Shown: piece by piece, positions 34,126 to 42,189 of the stretch
Layout: every line of letters starts with the position of its first letter
Position numbering within the stretch: position 1 is the first letter of the stretch
Assembly (NCBI RefSeq): GCF_001020205.1
Contig: NZ_CP011663.1
Span: 2,852,001-2,916,000 of the forward strand
Length of the DNA stretch: 64,000 nucleotides
Source of the DNA: Clostridium sporogenes
Lineage (GTDB): Bacteria; Bacillota; Clostridia; Clostridiales; Clostridiaceae
Direction of reading: 5' to 3'
Program-made: the position numbers and the translations under genes
The notes under the pieces: model-generated
The model's input: only the letters and a program-made list of their open reading frames with translations
The model's database searches: none
Told to the model about the DNA's origin: nothing

Positions 34126-35796
34126 TTAAATAGAGTCTTTTATTTCTTTAACTATATCATAAAATATTGGTACTGAAGTAGTTGCAGCACTTTCTCCTTT
34201 GGTTTTTATCTTAGGTATAAATACTACCATAGTATAATACTTATTATTTATTTTGAAAAAACCTGTAAACCAAGCATCTGAAAGTGGTTCCATTTTACCT
34301 TCAATATTAACTTCTTGCCTTTCATTAGTACCAGTTTTTCCTCCAATTTCTATATTAGGATCATAAGCTAAAGTCGCAGTTCCCCTTTTTACAACTTCTT
34401 TCATTTGTTCCTTTAAACTATTTGCAGAATAAGTTCCTATAATTTGTTCTTTTGTAGTATTAAATTCTTCTACTGTATTATTTTTATCATCTACAAAGGC
34501 TTCTAATACGTAAGGCTTAACGTAAACACCATTATTCACCACAGTACTCACCATAGAAACTGCTTCTATAGGAGTTATTCTAATAAGCTGACCAAAGGAT
34601 ACTAAAGATAAAGTACCATCGCTTAAATTTGGTTTTTCTCCTTTTTCCATTTGAATAGCGCCCTGCTCTTCATAGTGTAAATCTAATACTTTGTTATATA
34701 GCCCATGTTTTTTAGCCATATTATTAATATTCTCAAATCCTGCTTTTCTTCCTATTTGTGAAAATATATCATTACAAGAAACTATAAAAGCCTCCTTTGT
34801 GCTAAAACTTCCATGAGTTCCTTTTTTATTATTTTCAAATTCTCCAGTACATTTAAAACTATCCTTTAAGGATACTTTGTTGTTTTCTAACGCGGCTTCT
34901 TCTGTTATTATTTTAAATATAGATCCCGGTGGAAATCCATTTTGTGTAGCCGCCCCTATATTTACATTAGGTAATGTTTCATCCTTTTGAACCATAGCAC
35001 GTATTTTCCCTGACTCTGCTTCTGAAAGAATTACACCTACTTGGTTAAAATCCTTATATTCTTTTTTATTTAAAACCTTTCTTATACTATCTTGAACTTT
35101 AGAGTCTAATGTAAGTCTAGGATTTATATTAGACTTAGGCTCTTCCATCTTTTCTGATATAATTTCTCCTCCTAAATCTTTTTCATATATTATTTTAGAT
35201 TTTTTATTATCTTTTACCCTATTATATATTTTCATCTCTAAAGACTCTTTGCTTTTAAAAGTTTTTTGATCATTTTTATAAGGATTTAATAACATGTTTT
35301 CTAACTTCCATGACTCTTTTTTATGGTTTATATTCTTATCTATCTCTTGTTTTTTATATGCATAAAATCCCTTCACACCTTTTATATCTTTTAGTTTTTC
35401 ATAAGTTATTTTATCTATTTCATAGTAATTTTTACCACTATTATCTATAGTTTCATTTTGGGTTATATCGTATTTTTCATTATAATTTCTTAAAATATAC
35501 ATTATTGTTAGCAGTTTTTCTTCATCTTTTTCTTCCTTGTTATCTTTAAAAGCACTTGGCACTAAAACAGCATAGTATTTCTCTTTATATTTTAGCAAAT
35601 CATTACCTTTAGTATCTAGAAGCTTATATTTATTATCTTTTGTATCTTCTTCATAAGCGTATTGGGATTCTGCCATAGTAGTTAATTTTTCTGCATCAAA
35701 AATTTGAAATTTAACCATTCTATATATAAGAAACAAAAATATAACCATAAATAATGTTAATAATTTATAAGCTTTTTTTTTCTCCCTATATCTCAT
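34126..35796 (-). CDS. Class B penicillin-binding protein (transpeptidase)
   Basis: Cross-links peptidoglycan. One N-terminal membrane helix (about residues 12-31) anchors an extracellular dimerisation region and the transpeptidase with SxxK as SIFK in PPGSIFKI, SxN as SCND, and KTG in GGKTGTNE. Length (556) is short for a vegetative PBP2 but fits the PbpA-like group. It lies between udk and sigK; a sporulation role such as that of SpoVD cannot be shown, and it lacks a C-terminal PASTA domain. Confidence 0.9.
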   Translation of the reverse strand: MRYREKKKAYKLLTLFMVIFLFLIYRMVKFQIFDAEKLTTMAESQYAYEEDTKDNKYKLLDTKGNDLLKYKEKYYAVLVPSAFKDNKEEKDEEKLLTIMYILRNYNEKYDITQNETIDNSGKNYYEIDKITYEKLKDIKGVKGFYAYKKQEIDKNINHKKESWKLENMLLNPYKNDQKTFKSKESLEMKIYNRVKDNKKSKIIYEKDLGGEIISEKMEEPKSNINPRLTLDSKVQDSIRKVLNKKEYKDFNQVGVILSEAESGKIRAMVQKDETLPNVNIGAATQNGFPPGSIFKIITEEAALENNKVSLKDSFKCTGEFENNKKGTHGSFSTKEAFIVSCNDIFSQIGRKAGFENINNMAKKHGLYNKVLDLHYEEQGAIQMEKGEKPNLSDGTLSLVSFGQLIRITPIEAVSMVSTVVNNGVYVKPYVLEAFVDDKNNTVEEFNTTKEQIIGTYSANSLKEQMKEVVKRGTATLAYDPNIEIGGKTGTNERQEVNIEGKMEPLSDAWFTGFFKINNKYYTMVVFIPKIKTKGESAATTSVPIFYDIVKEIKDSI

Positions 35797-35800
35797 AATA

Positions 35801-35845
35801 AAAACACCTCATCTTAGCTAAATTATAACCAAAATAAGGTGTTTT
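35801..35845 (-). terminator. Hairpin between udk and PBP gene, possible terminator/SD mask
   Basis: AAAACACCT pairs with AGGTGTTTT across a 27-nt loop, with TTTTATT following on the minus strand. It can end udk transcripts. One arm is the ribosome binding site of the PBP gene, and a TATAAT (35827-35822) lies in the loop. Confidence 0.6.
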
Positions 35846-35881
35846 ATTCTAAATTATTACTATTTCATTTTAAATAATGTT

Positions 35882-36502
35882 TTATTTTTGTAACAAATGT
35901 TTTATATTTGCTACCATCATATCTATGGCTACTCTATTATGCCCACCCTCTGGAATTATTATATCTGCATATCTTTTTGAAGGCTCTATAAACTGCATAT
36001 GCATTGGTCTTACAACGGTTAAATATTGATTTATAACTGAATCTACAGTTCTTCCTCTTTCGTTTATATCTCTTAATAGTCTTCTTATTATTCTTACATC
36101 TGCATCTGTATCCACATATATCTTTATATCTAATAATTCTCTAAGCTTTGGATCTTGAAGCACTAATATACCTTCTACAATTATAATGTCTCTCGGTTCT
36201 ACTTTTACAGCTTCTTTTTTTCTATTATGAGTTTCAAAATCATAAATAGGTTTCTCTATAACATTTAAATCTATTAAATCTTTTAAATGATTTATTAAAA
36301 GTTCATTATCAAAAGCATCTGGATGATCGTAATTTTTTTTACATCTTTCTTCAAAAGGTATACTGCTTTGATCTTTATAATAAGAATCCTGCTCTATCAT
36401 AACAATACAAGCTTCATCAAATTTATTATATATTTCCTTAGCTACAGTACTTTTTCCTGAACCAGTTCCTCCAGTTATACCTATCAACACTGGGCGTTTC
36501 AT
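35882..36502 (-). CDS. udk: Uridine kinase
   Basis: Phosphorylates uridine and cytidine in pyrimidine salvage. P-loop GGTGSGKST near residues 11-19, then the Asp of EQDSYY, YDHPDAFD, and IVEGILV, all family features; 206 residues is standard. It lies downstream of trmR-trhP, the same yrrM-yrrN/O-udk order as in B. subtilis. Confidence 0.97.
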   Translation of the reverse strand: MKRPVLIGITGGTGSGKSTVAKEIYNKFDEACIVMIEQDSYYKDQSSIPFEERCKKNYDHPDAFDNELLINHLKDLIDLNVIEKPIYDFETHNRKKEAVKVEPRDIIIVEGILVLQDPKLRELLDIKIYVDTDADVRIIRRLLRDINERGRTVDSVINQYLTVVRPMHMQFIEPSKRYADIIIPEGGHNRVAIDMMVANIKHLLQK

Positions 36503-36650
36503 TAGCTTTCCCCCTTATATTCTAGTCTTTTTACCAAACATTTAATTAAATTATTTTATGTACAATAAAATTTACAATTATAGTAAACTAATAGTGTATT
36601 CTTGACTAATTTACTTTCTTCATATTGCTGTACAAATATATTTTTATGCA

Positions 36651-37877
36651 TTATTTATTTTTTATAAGTATATCATTTTCTTTTAACCTTATATCTGTGT
36701 TAATTTTAAATATCATTTGTGCTGAAGGAGCAGATTCTATTTTTTTATCATTTTTATCTCTCATATTGGCTATATTTATTTTAAATATAGGACCTTTAGG
36801 TCTTAAAACTTCTAGTTCATCTCCATCTAACACCTTATTTCTTTGCTCTACTATAGCTTCCATAGTTTCTTCATTAAATTCCTTTACAATACCTACAATA
36901 TCACAAGTTCTAATATATGAAGAAGATTCATGTAATTGCTTATTAGGATCATTAAAATAAAAACCTGTAAAATACGCTCTATGGCTAGCCTTTTTTAGAT
37001 AATCCATCCATCTTTCTTTAAAAGTATAATTTTCTGGATCTTTAAAATAAGCATCTATAGCTTCTCTATAGGCTTTAACTACTGTAGCTACATAGAAAGA
37101 ACTTTTCATTCTTCCTTCTATTTTAAAAGAATCTATACCACTTTGAACTAATTCTGGTATGTGCTCTATCATACACATATCCTTTGAATTCATTATATAT
37201 GTTCCTTTATCATCTTCAACTACAGGGAAATACTCCCCTTCTCTTTTTTCTTCCATTAAATAATATTTATATCTACAAGGTTGTGCACATGCTCCTCTGT
37301 TAGAATCTCTCCCTGTCATATAATTAGATAGGAGACATCTGCCAGAATAAGACATACACATGGACCCATGAACAAAAGCTTCTAATTCACAATCTTTTTC
37401 TATTTTCTCTCTTATAGTTTTTATTTCTTCTAGAGTTAGTTCCCTTGCTAATACAGTTCTTTTAACACCTTGTTTATACCAAAAATCTATAGTTTTAAAA
37501 TTAACTGTATTTGCTTGAGTACTTAAATGTATTTCTAAATTTGGTACAGTTTCTCTTGCAGTCATAATAATTCCCGGGTCTGAAACTATTATAGCATCTA
37601 CATTAAACTCATATAATTTTTTTAAATACTCTTCTAATCCGTTAAAATCTTCGTTACGAGGGAACACATTTATTGTAACATGAACCTTTCTACCTCTATC
37701 ATGAGCATATTTTATCCCCTCTTGAAGCTCTTCATCTGTGAAATTGTCTGCAAAGGCTCTTAAATTTAATCTGCTACCACCTAAATAAACCGCATCCGCT
37801 CCAAAGTTTATAGCTGTCTTTAATTTTTCCAAATTTCCTGCTGGAGCTAAAAGTTCTGGTTTTTTTATATTAAGCAT
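36651..37877 (-). CDS. trhP: U32-family tRNA hydroxylation protein (TrhP-like)
   Basis: U32 'peptidase' family proteins of this type act with prephenate to hydroxylate wobble uridine 34 of tRNA (ho5U). The N-terminus KPELLAPAGNLEKL and the Cys-rich block (SGRCLLSNYMTGRDSNRGACAQPCR, given by its parts SGRCLLS and GACAQPCR) are signatures; the Cys likely bind an iron-sulfur cluster. The longest frame starts at 37883; GGAGG is correctly spaced for the ATG at 37877, giving 409 residues and an 8-bp overlap with trmR. Only one U32 gene is present where B. subtilis has two. Confidence 0.88.
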   Translation of the reverse strand: MLNIKKPELLAPAGNLEKLKTAINFGADAVYLGGSRLNLRAFADNFTDEELQEGIKYAHDRGRKVHVTINVFPRNEDFNGLEEYLKKLYEFNVDAIIVSDPGIIMTARETVPNLEIHLSTQANTVNFKTIDFWYKQGVKRTVLARELTLEEIKTIREKIEKDCELEAFVHGSMCMSYSGRCLLSNYMTGRDSNRGACAQPCRYKYYLMEEKREGEYFPVVEDDKGTYIMNSKDMCMIEHIPELVQSGIDSFKIEGRMKSSFYVATVVKAYREAIDAYFKDPENYTFKERWMDYLKKASHRAYFTGFYFNDPNKQLHESSSYIRTCDIVGIVKEFNEETMEAIVEQRNKVLDGDELEVLRPKGPIFKINIANMRDKNDKKIESAPSAQMIFKINTDIRLKENDILIKNK

Positions 37878-38526
37878 CCTCATTCCTCCTCTTAGTTATG
37901 GCAATTCCATCTCCCATTGGTATAATTGAGGTTATGAAATTATCCTTGTCACTTATCATATTCATATATTTTCTCATTCTTTTAACTATAGTTATCTTTC
38001 TTCTTATAACTAATTCATCATTAGCAACCATACCTCTAAAAAGTACATTATCTGCTATTATAATTCCATCTTTATTTAAAAGCTTTAAACAACAAGGCAA
38101 AAATTCATTATAATGTCCTTTTCCTGCATCCATAAAAATCATATCATATTTATCATCTAAATCTTTAAGGATTTCTAGACAATCCCCATGAATAATTTTT
38201 ATTTTATCTTTAAAGCCATGTTTCTCAATATTACTTCTTGCAATTTCTATCATTTTATCATCACGTTCAATGGTAGTAATATTAGACTCTCCCTTTGAAC
38301 TTAAACTCATAAATATTGAAGAGTATCCTATAGCTGTGCCTAACTCAAGTATTTTTTTAGGTTTTTTTACGCTTATCATAAACTCTAAAAAATTAGCCAC
38401 TTCTTTGTGCACTATTGGAACAGCATTTTCCTTAGCATAGTCTTCTAAATCCTTTAATACTCCCTCATTTTCTGGTATAAGACCTCTTATATATTCTTCC
38501 ATATAATCATAGGCTACTTTACTCAT
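37870..38526 (-). CDS. trmR: tRNA 5-hydroxyuridine methyltransferase
   Basis: A class I SAM methyltransferase of the O-methyltransferase family 3. The SAM motif reads ILELGTAIGYSS; IERD, and MIFMDAGKGHYN follow. Its position directly before the U32 gene identifies it as the YrrM/TrmR type, which methylates ho5U34 to mo5U34. The longest frame begins at a TTG (38538) that is part of the ribosome binding site; GGAGG is 5 nt before the ATG at 38526, giving 218 residues. Confidence 0.88.
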   Translation of the reverse strand: MSKVAYDYMEEYIRGLIPENEGVLKDLEDYAKENAVPIVHKEVANFLEFMISVKKPKKILELGTAIGYSSIFMSLSSKGESNITTIERDDKMIEIARSNIEKHGFKDKIKIIHGDCLEILKDLDDKYDMIFMDAGKGHYNEFLPCCLKLLNKDGIIIADNVLFRGMVANDELVIRRKITIVKRMRKYMNMISDKDNFITSIIPMGDGIAITKRRNEDA

Positions 38527-38608
38527 GTTTACCTCCAATTTAAAATTAATAATACATAAGGTGACCTTTTAATTTTAAAATATAATAGGTCACCTGCAGC
38601 AAAATATA

Positions 38609-39640
38609 TTAATCTCCTTGAGTTTCTTTTTTCACCTTTAAAAAATCGTTATAGTTCTTTGTAAAAAAGTGAGTTCCATTATTTTTAGAAACAAAATACA
38701 GATAATCTGTTTTTTCTGGATTTAATGCTGCCTTTATGGAATTTTTACCTGGAGAACATATAGGTCCTATAGGTAATCCCGTATTCAAATAAGTATTATA
38801 AGGAGACTTTATTTTTAAATCTTTATAATATAATTTATCTTTATGATATCCTAATGCATACAATACTGTAGCACAGGATTCCATTTTCATTTTTTTATCT
38901 ATTCTATTATAAAATACAGATGCTACTTTACCTCTTTCATCATCTTTTTCAGCTTCTTTCTCTATAACAGATGCCATGCTAATTAATTTATCCATATCTT
39001 CATCTTTTATTTTTATATTATTTTCTTTTTCTATTTCTTTAATAACATAATTAAACCTATCTAACATTTTATCTATTATTTTATCTCCTTGCATACCTTT
39101 AAAAAACTCATAAGTATCTGGAAATAAGTATCCTTCTAAAGAGTACTTCCTATTCTTATCTTCCTTTACAAAAGAAGGACCTTTGTATTCTTTTATACTT
39201 TTTATAAAATCTTCTTTCTTTATTATTCCCTGTTTTTCCAATTTATTTCCTATTTCATCTATATTATACCCTTCTGGAATAGTAACTTTTATAGGTCTAT
39301 TATCATATATACCTTCTTTTAAATTGAGCAATAAATTATAAGCATTTAAATTAACTGAAAATACATATTCTCCTGGAACTACTTTTTGTGGTGCTTGTAC
39401 TTTCTTAATATAATTTTTTAATATTCTTTTACTCTTAATCTTGCCTTCTTTATCTATTTTCTCTATAACATCATTTAAACTCTGGTCCTTGTCTACAACA
39501 ATCTTAACAACTTCATTTCCATCTGATTTTAATGGAGCTTTTAAAATTTTTCTGTCATAATACTTAATAGATATAAAACCTATAGCTAAAACTGCAACTA
39601 TAGCCATTACTAAAATAATTAGCCTGTTTTTATTTTTCAC
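38609..39640 (-). CDS. mltG: Endolytic murein transglycosylase MltG (YceG family)
   Basis: Membrane lytic transglycosylase that cuts nascent glycan strands and sets their length. One N-terminal helix (LIILVMAIVAVLAIGFI), a LysM-like segment, then the YceG domain with the catalytic Glu in MASVIEKEA and YNTYLNTGLPIGPICSPG. A longer frame starts at an ATG (39655) inside the ribosome binding site; the GTG at 39640 follows GGTGGTGAT and gives 343 residues. First in the mltG-trmR-trhP-udk series. Confidence 0.92.
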   Translation of the reverse strand: MKNKNRLIILVMAIVAVLAIGFISIKYYDRKILKAPLKSDGNEVVKIVVDKDQSLNDVIEKIDKEGKIKSKRILKNYIKKVQAPQKVVPGEYVFSVNLNAYNLLLNLKEGIYDNRPIKVTIPEGYNIDEIGNKLEKQGIIKKEDFIKSIKEYKGPSFVKEDKNRKYSLEGYLFPDTYEFFKGMQGDKIIDKMLDRFNYVIKEIEKENNIKIKDEDMDKLISMASVIEKEAEKDDERGKVASVFYNRIDKKMKMESCATVLYALGYHKDKLYYKDLKIKSPYNTYLNTGLPIGPICSPGKNSIKAALNPEKTDYLYFVSKNNGTHFFTKNYNDFLKVKKETQGD

Positions 39641-39667
39641 AAAATCACCACCCATAGGTTAATATAG

Positions 39668-39697
39668 ACAAACAACCAGCCTTAAGCTAGTTGTTTG
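39668..39697 (-). terminator. Hairpin after typA
   Basis: ACAAACAACTAGC pairs with its near-complement around a short TTAAG loop, 20 bp beyond the typA stop. The following sequence has few T, so termination may be weak. Confidence 0.5.
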
Positions 39698-39716
39698 TTA
39701 GAATTATAATGCCTAT

Positions 39717-41543
39717 TTATTTTTTTCTTATTGTAGCTTTTCTTCTTAATTCTGAATTTAATATTTTCTTTCTCATTCTTATATTTTTTGGAGTAACTTC
39801 TACTAATTCATCAGATGCTACGAATTCAAGACATTGTTCTAAAGACATTTTTGTAACTGGAACTAACTTTAAAGCTTCATCAGCACCTGAAGATCTAGTA
39901 TTAGATAAATGCTTTTTCTTACATACATTAACATCTATATCCCCTGTTCTAGAACATTGTCCTGCTATCATACCTGCATATACTGGGGTTCCTGGTTCTA
40001 AAAATAGTATTCCTCTTTCTTGAGCATTAAACAATCCATAAGTTATAGCTTCTCCAGATTCAAATACTACTAATGATCCTCTTGATCTTTCAGGTATCTC
40101 TCCTTTATATGCTTCATAATCTTCTAATACATGGTTCATTATACCATTTCCCTTAGTATCAGTCATAAATTCATTTCTGAATCCTATTAATCCTCTTGCT
40201 GGAACTTTAAATTCTAATCTTGTATAACCATTTATAGCTGAAGTCATATTAATCATCTCAGCTTTTCTTGGTCCTAATTTTTCCATAACTACACCCATAA
40301 ATTCTTCTGGTACATCTATAGTTAATCTTTCAATAGGTTCTAATTTTTTACCATTTTCTTCTTTAAATATAACTGTTGGTTTTGAAACTTGGAATTCGTA
40401 ACCTTCTCTTCTCATAGTTTCTATTAATACAGATAAATGAAGTTCTCCTCTTCCACTTACTTTAAAGCATTCTGCTCTATCTGTATCTTCTACCCTTAAG
40501 CTAACATTAGTTTCTAATTCTTTTATAAGTCTATCTCTTAAATGTCTTGATGTAACAAACTTACCATCTTGTCCTGCAAAAGGAGAATCATTAACCATAA
40601 AGTTCATGCTTAATGTAGGCTCATCTATCTCTACAAAAGGAAGAGCTTCTGGTTCATTAACATCCGCTACAGTTTCTCCTATATTAATATCTGGTATACC
40701 TGCTACCGCTACTATATCTCCTAGTTTAGCTTCTTCTGTCTCTATTCTTGCTAATCCATCGTAAACATATAGTGAAGATATTTTTACATTTTCTACTTTT
40801 CCATCTTTTCTTATTAAAGCTACCTGTTGATTCTTCTTTATGCTTCCTCTTTCTATTTTACCAATACCTATTTTACCTACATATTCATTATAATCTATAG
40901 TAGTTACTAACATTTGTAATGGTTTATCTATATGTCCTTCTGGTGATTTAACATTTTTAATTATAGCTTCAAATAAAGCTTCCATATTATCTGATTCATC
41001 TTCCATTTCATTTTTAGCTATACCGTCTCTAGCTGAACAATATATTACTGGGAAATCTAATTGATCATCATTAGCTCCAAGCTCTACGAACAAGTCAAAT
41101 ATTTCATCTAGAACTTCTTCTGGTCTACCATCTGGTTTATCAATCTTATTTATTACCACTATTGGCTTAAGGTTAAGTTCTAATGCCTTTTTAGTAACAA
41201 ACTTTGTTTGTGGCATAGCTCCTTCATAGGAATCTACTACTAATAATACACTATCTACCATTTTTAGCACACGTTCAACTTCTCCTCCAAAATCCGCGTG
41301 TCCTGGAGTATCTACTATATTTATCTTAATACCGTTATAATTTACGGCAGTATTTTTAGATAATATAGTTATTCCTCTTTCTTTTTCTATGTCATTAGAG
41401 TCCATAACTCTTTCCTCTACCTTTTCGTTGTCTCTAAAAACGTGGCTTTGTCTCAAAAGTGCATCTACAAGTGTTGTCTTACCGTGGTCAACGTGAGCGA
41501 TTATTGCCACATTTCTAATGTCATTTCTAACAAATAAACTCAT
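39717..41543 (-). CDS. typA: Ribosome-associated GTPase TypA/BipA
   Basis: Translational GTPase involved in stress adaptation and ribosome assembly. G1 AHVDHGKTT near residue 17, G3 DTPGHADFG, G4 NKID, then EF-G-like domains III and V and the BipA-specific C-terminal domain (GRGELHLSVLIETMRREGYE; ARGLIGFRNEF). Length 608 is standard. Strong GGAGG ribosome binding site. Monocistronic by position. Confidence 0.97.
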   Translation of the reverse strand: MSLFVRNDIRNVAIIAHVDHGKTTLVDALLRQSHVFRDNEKVEERVMDSNDIEKERGITILSKNTAVNYNGIKINIVDTPGHADFGGEVERVLKMVDSVLLVVDSYEGAMPQTKFVTKKALELNLKPIVVINKIDKPDGRPEEVLDEIFDLFVELGANDDQLDFPVIYCSARDGIAKNEMEDESDNMEALFEAIIKNVKSPEGHIDKPLQMLVTTIDYNEYVGKIGIGKIERGSIKKNQQVALIRKDGKVENVKISSLYVYDGLARIETEEAKLGDIVAVAGIPDINIGETVADVNEPEALPFVEIDEPTLSMNFMVNDSPFAGQDGKFVTSRHLRDRLIKELETNVSLRVEDTDRAECFKVSGRGELHLSVLIETMRREGYEFQVSKPTVIFKEENGKKLEPIERLTIDVPEEFMGVVMEKLGPRKAEMINMTSAINGYTRLEFKVPARGLIGFRNEFMTDTKGNGIMNHVLEDYEAYKGEIPERSRGSLVVFESGEAITYGLFNAQERGILFLEPGTPVYAGMIAGQCSRTGDIDVNVCKKKHLSNTRSSGADEALKLVPVTKMSLEQCLEFVASDELVEVTPKNIRMRKKILNSELRRKATIRKK

Positions 41544-41652
41544 ATTCTTTCCTCCAATTATTAAATTAAAAAACTTATATATTTTATCTCACAGATAAGT
41601 ACCATTAATCTATGATTATTAAATAAATGGCACTAAGTCCCGGATAATTTCA

Positions 41653-41691
41653 CTAATCTTTAGCAAAAGCTATTACTTCTTCTAAAGGCAA
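41653..41691 (-). pseudogene. Possible 3' remnant of an Rpn/PD-(D/E)XK-type gene
   Basis: Twelve codons and a stop read LPLEEVIAFAKD. From memory, Rpn-family recombination-promoting nucleases often end in a GLxLEEVxxx segment like this. The match is too short to be firm, and no upstream part is recognisable. Confidence 0.2.
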
Positions 41692-41773
41692 GTTCTAATA
41701 AATATTTTCTATTATTTACTTTTAAAATTTTAAACCAAAGATTTTTAGTTGAAATATCATTTACTCAAAAAAA

Positions 41774-41795
41774 TTGGATACTTCCTAGTATCCAA
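41774..41795 (-). terminator. Terminator after the 38-codon ORF
   Basis: Perfect TTGGATACT-TCCT-AGTATCCAA hairpin followed on the minus strand by seven T (41773-41767). Since rnjA has its own terminator at 42058-42106, this one implies a separate small transcript. Confidence 0.9.
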
Positions 41796-41858
41796 CTTGG
41801 TTCACCTTATTATTTTAATATTATACTCAAAAAAAGTCAACTTATGTAGTATATTAAT

Positions 41859-41975
41859 TTATTTATCTAAAGTTGTATCTACTGATTCCTTAAACATTTT
41901 CATTATATCTTTCTTTATTACTGCCTGTTTTTCGTAAAAATTTAAATTATTTAATGATTTTATATTAGACTTCAT
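41859..41975 (-). CDS. Small protein, 38 residues, unknown function
   Basis: I do not recognise it. The product begins MKSNIKSLNNLNFYEKQ, is highly charged and would form an amphipathic helix, ending ESVDTTLDK. Codon use resembles the neighbours. It sits between two strong minus-strand terminators, one ending rnjA and one 64 bp after its own stop, so something here is transcribed separately. The upstream GGTAGTTAA is a weak ribosome binding site, which lowers confidence. It could instead be part of a small RNA. Confidence 0.4.
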   Translation of the reverse strand: MKSNIKSLNNLNFYEKQAVIKKDIMKMFKESVDTTLDK

Positions 41976-42057
41976 AATTATTTAACTACCAATACCAACG
42001 AAAGTGTCCTATATCAAAATAATCTTAATTAAATAATGTATAAGATTTAATTAAATT

Positions 42058-42106
42058 AAAAAGCTATGAATTTGAAATATTATATTTCTACAATTCATAG
42101 CTTACT
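42058..42106 (-). terminator. Terminator after rnjA
   Basis: AAGCTATGAATT pairs exactly with AATTCATAGCTT around a 21-nt loop; minus-strand tail CTTTTTAATTT. It is 84 bp beyond the rnjA stop. Confidence 0.85.
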
Positions 42107-42189
42107 TTTTTAAAATTATTAGGTATTAAAAAGCTCTTTAAAATATTTCTTTAAAAATTATTTTTTATAAGCTATTTTAATATATTGTA

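Larger units (their letters stand above)
41544..41858. other. 315-bp typA upstream region
   Basis: Contains an inverted repeat in the typA leader (AGTACCATT 41598-41606 with AATGGCACT 41626-41634), a 13-codon coding scrap at 41653-41691 and the terminator at 41774-41795. No larger gene. A 62-codon plus-strand frame runs through the terminator and is rejected. Confidence 0.5.

Noticed and set aside
41749..41937. 62-codon plus-strand ORF between typA and rnjA
   Set aside because: It runs through a perfect minus-strand terminator and the 38-codon minus-strand ORF, with no ribosome binding site.
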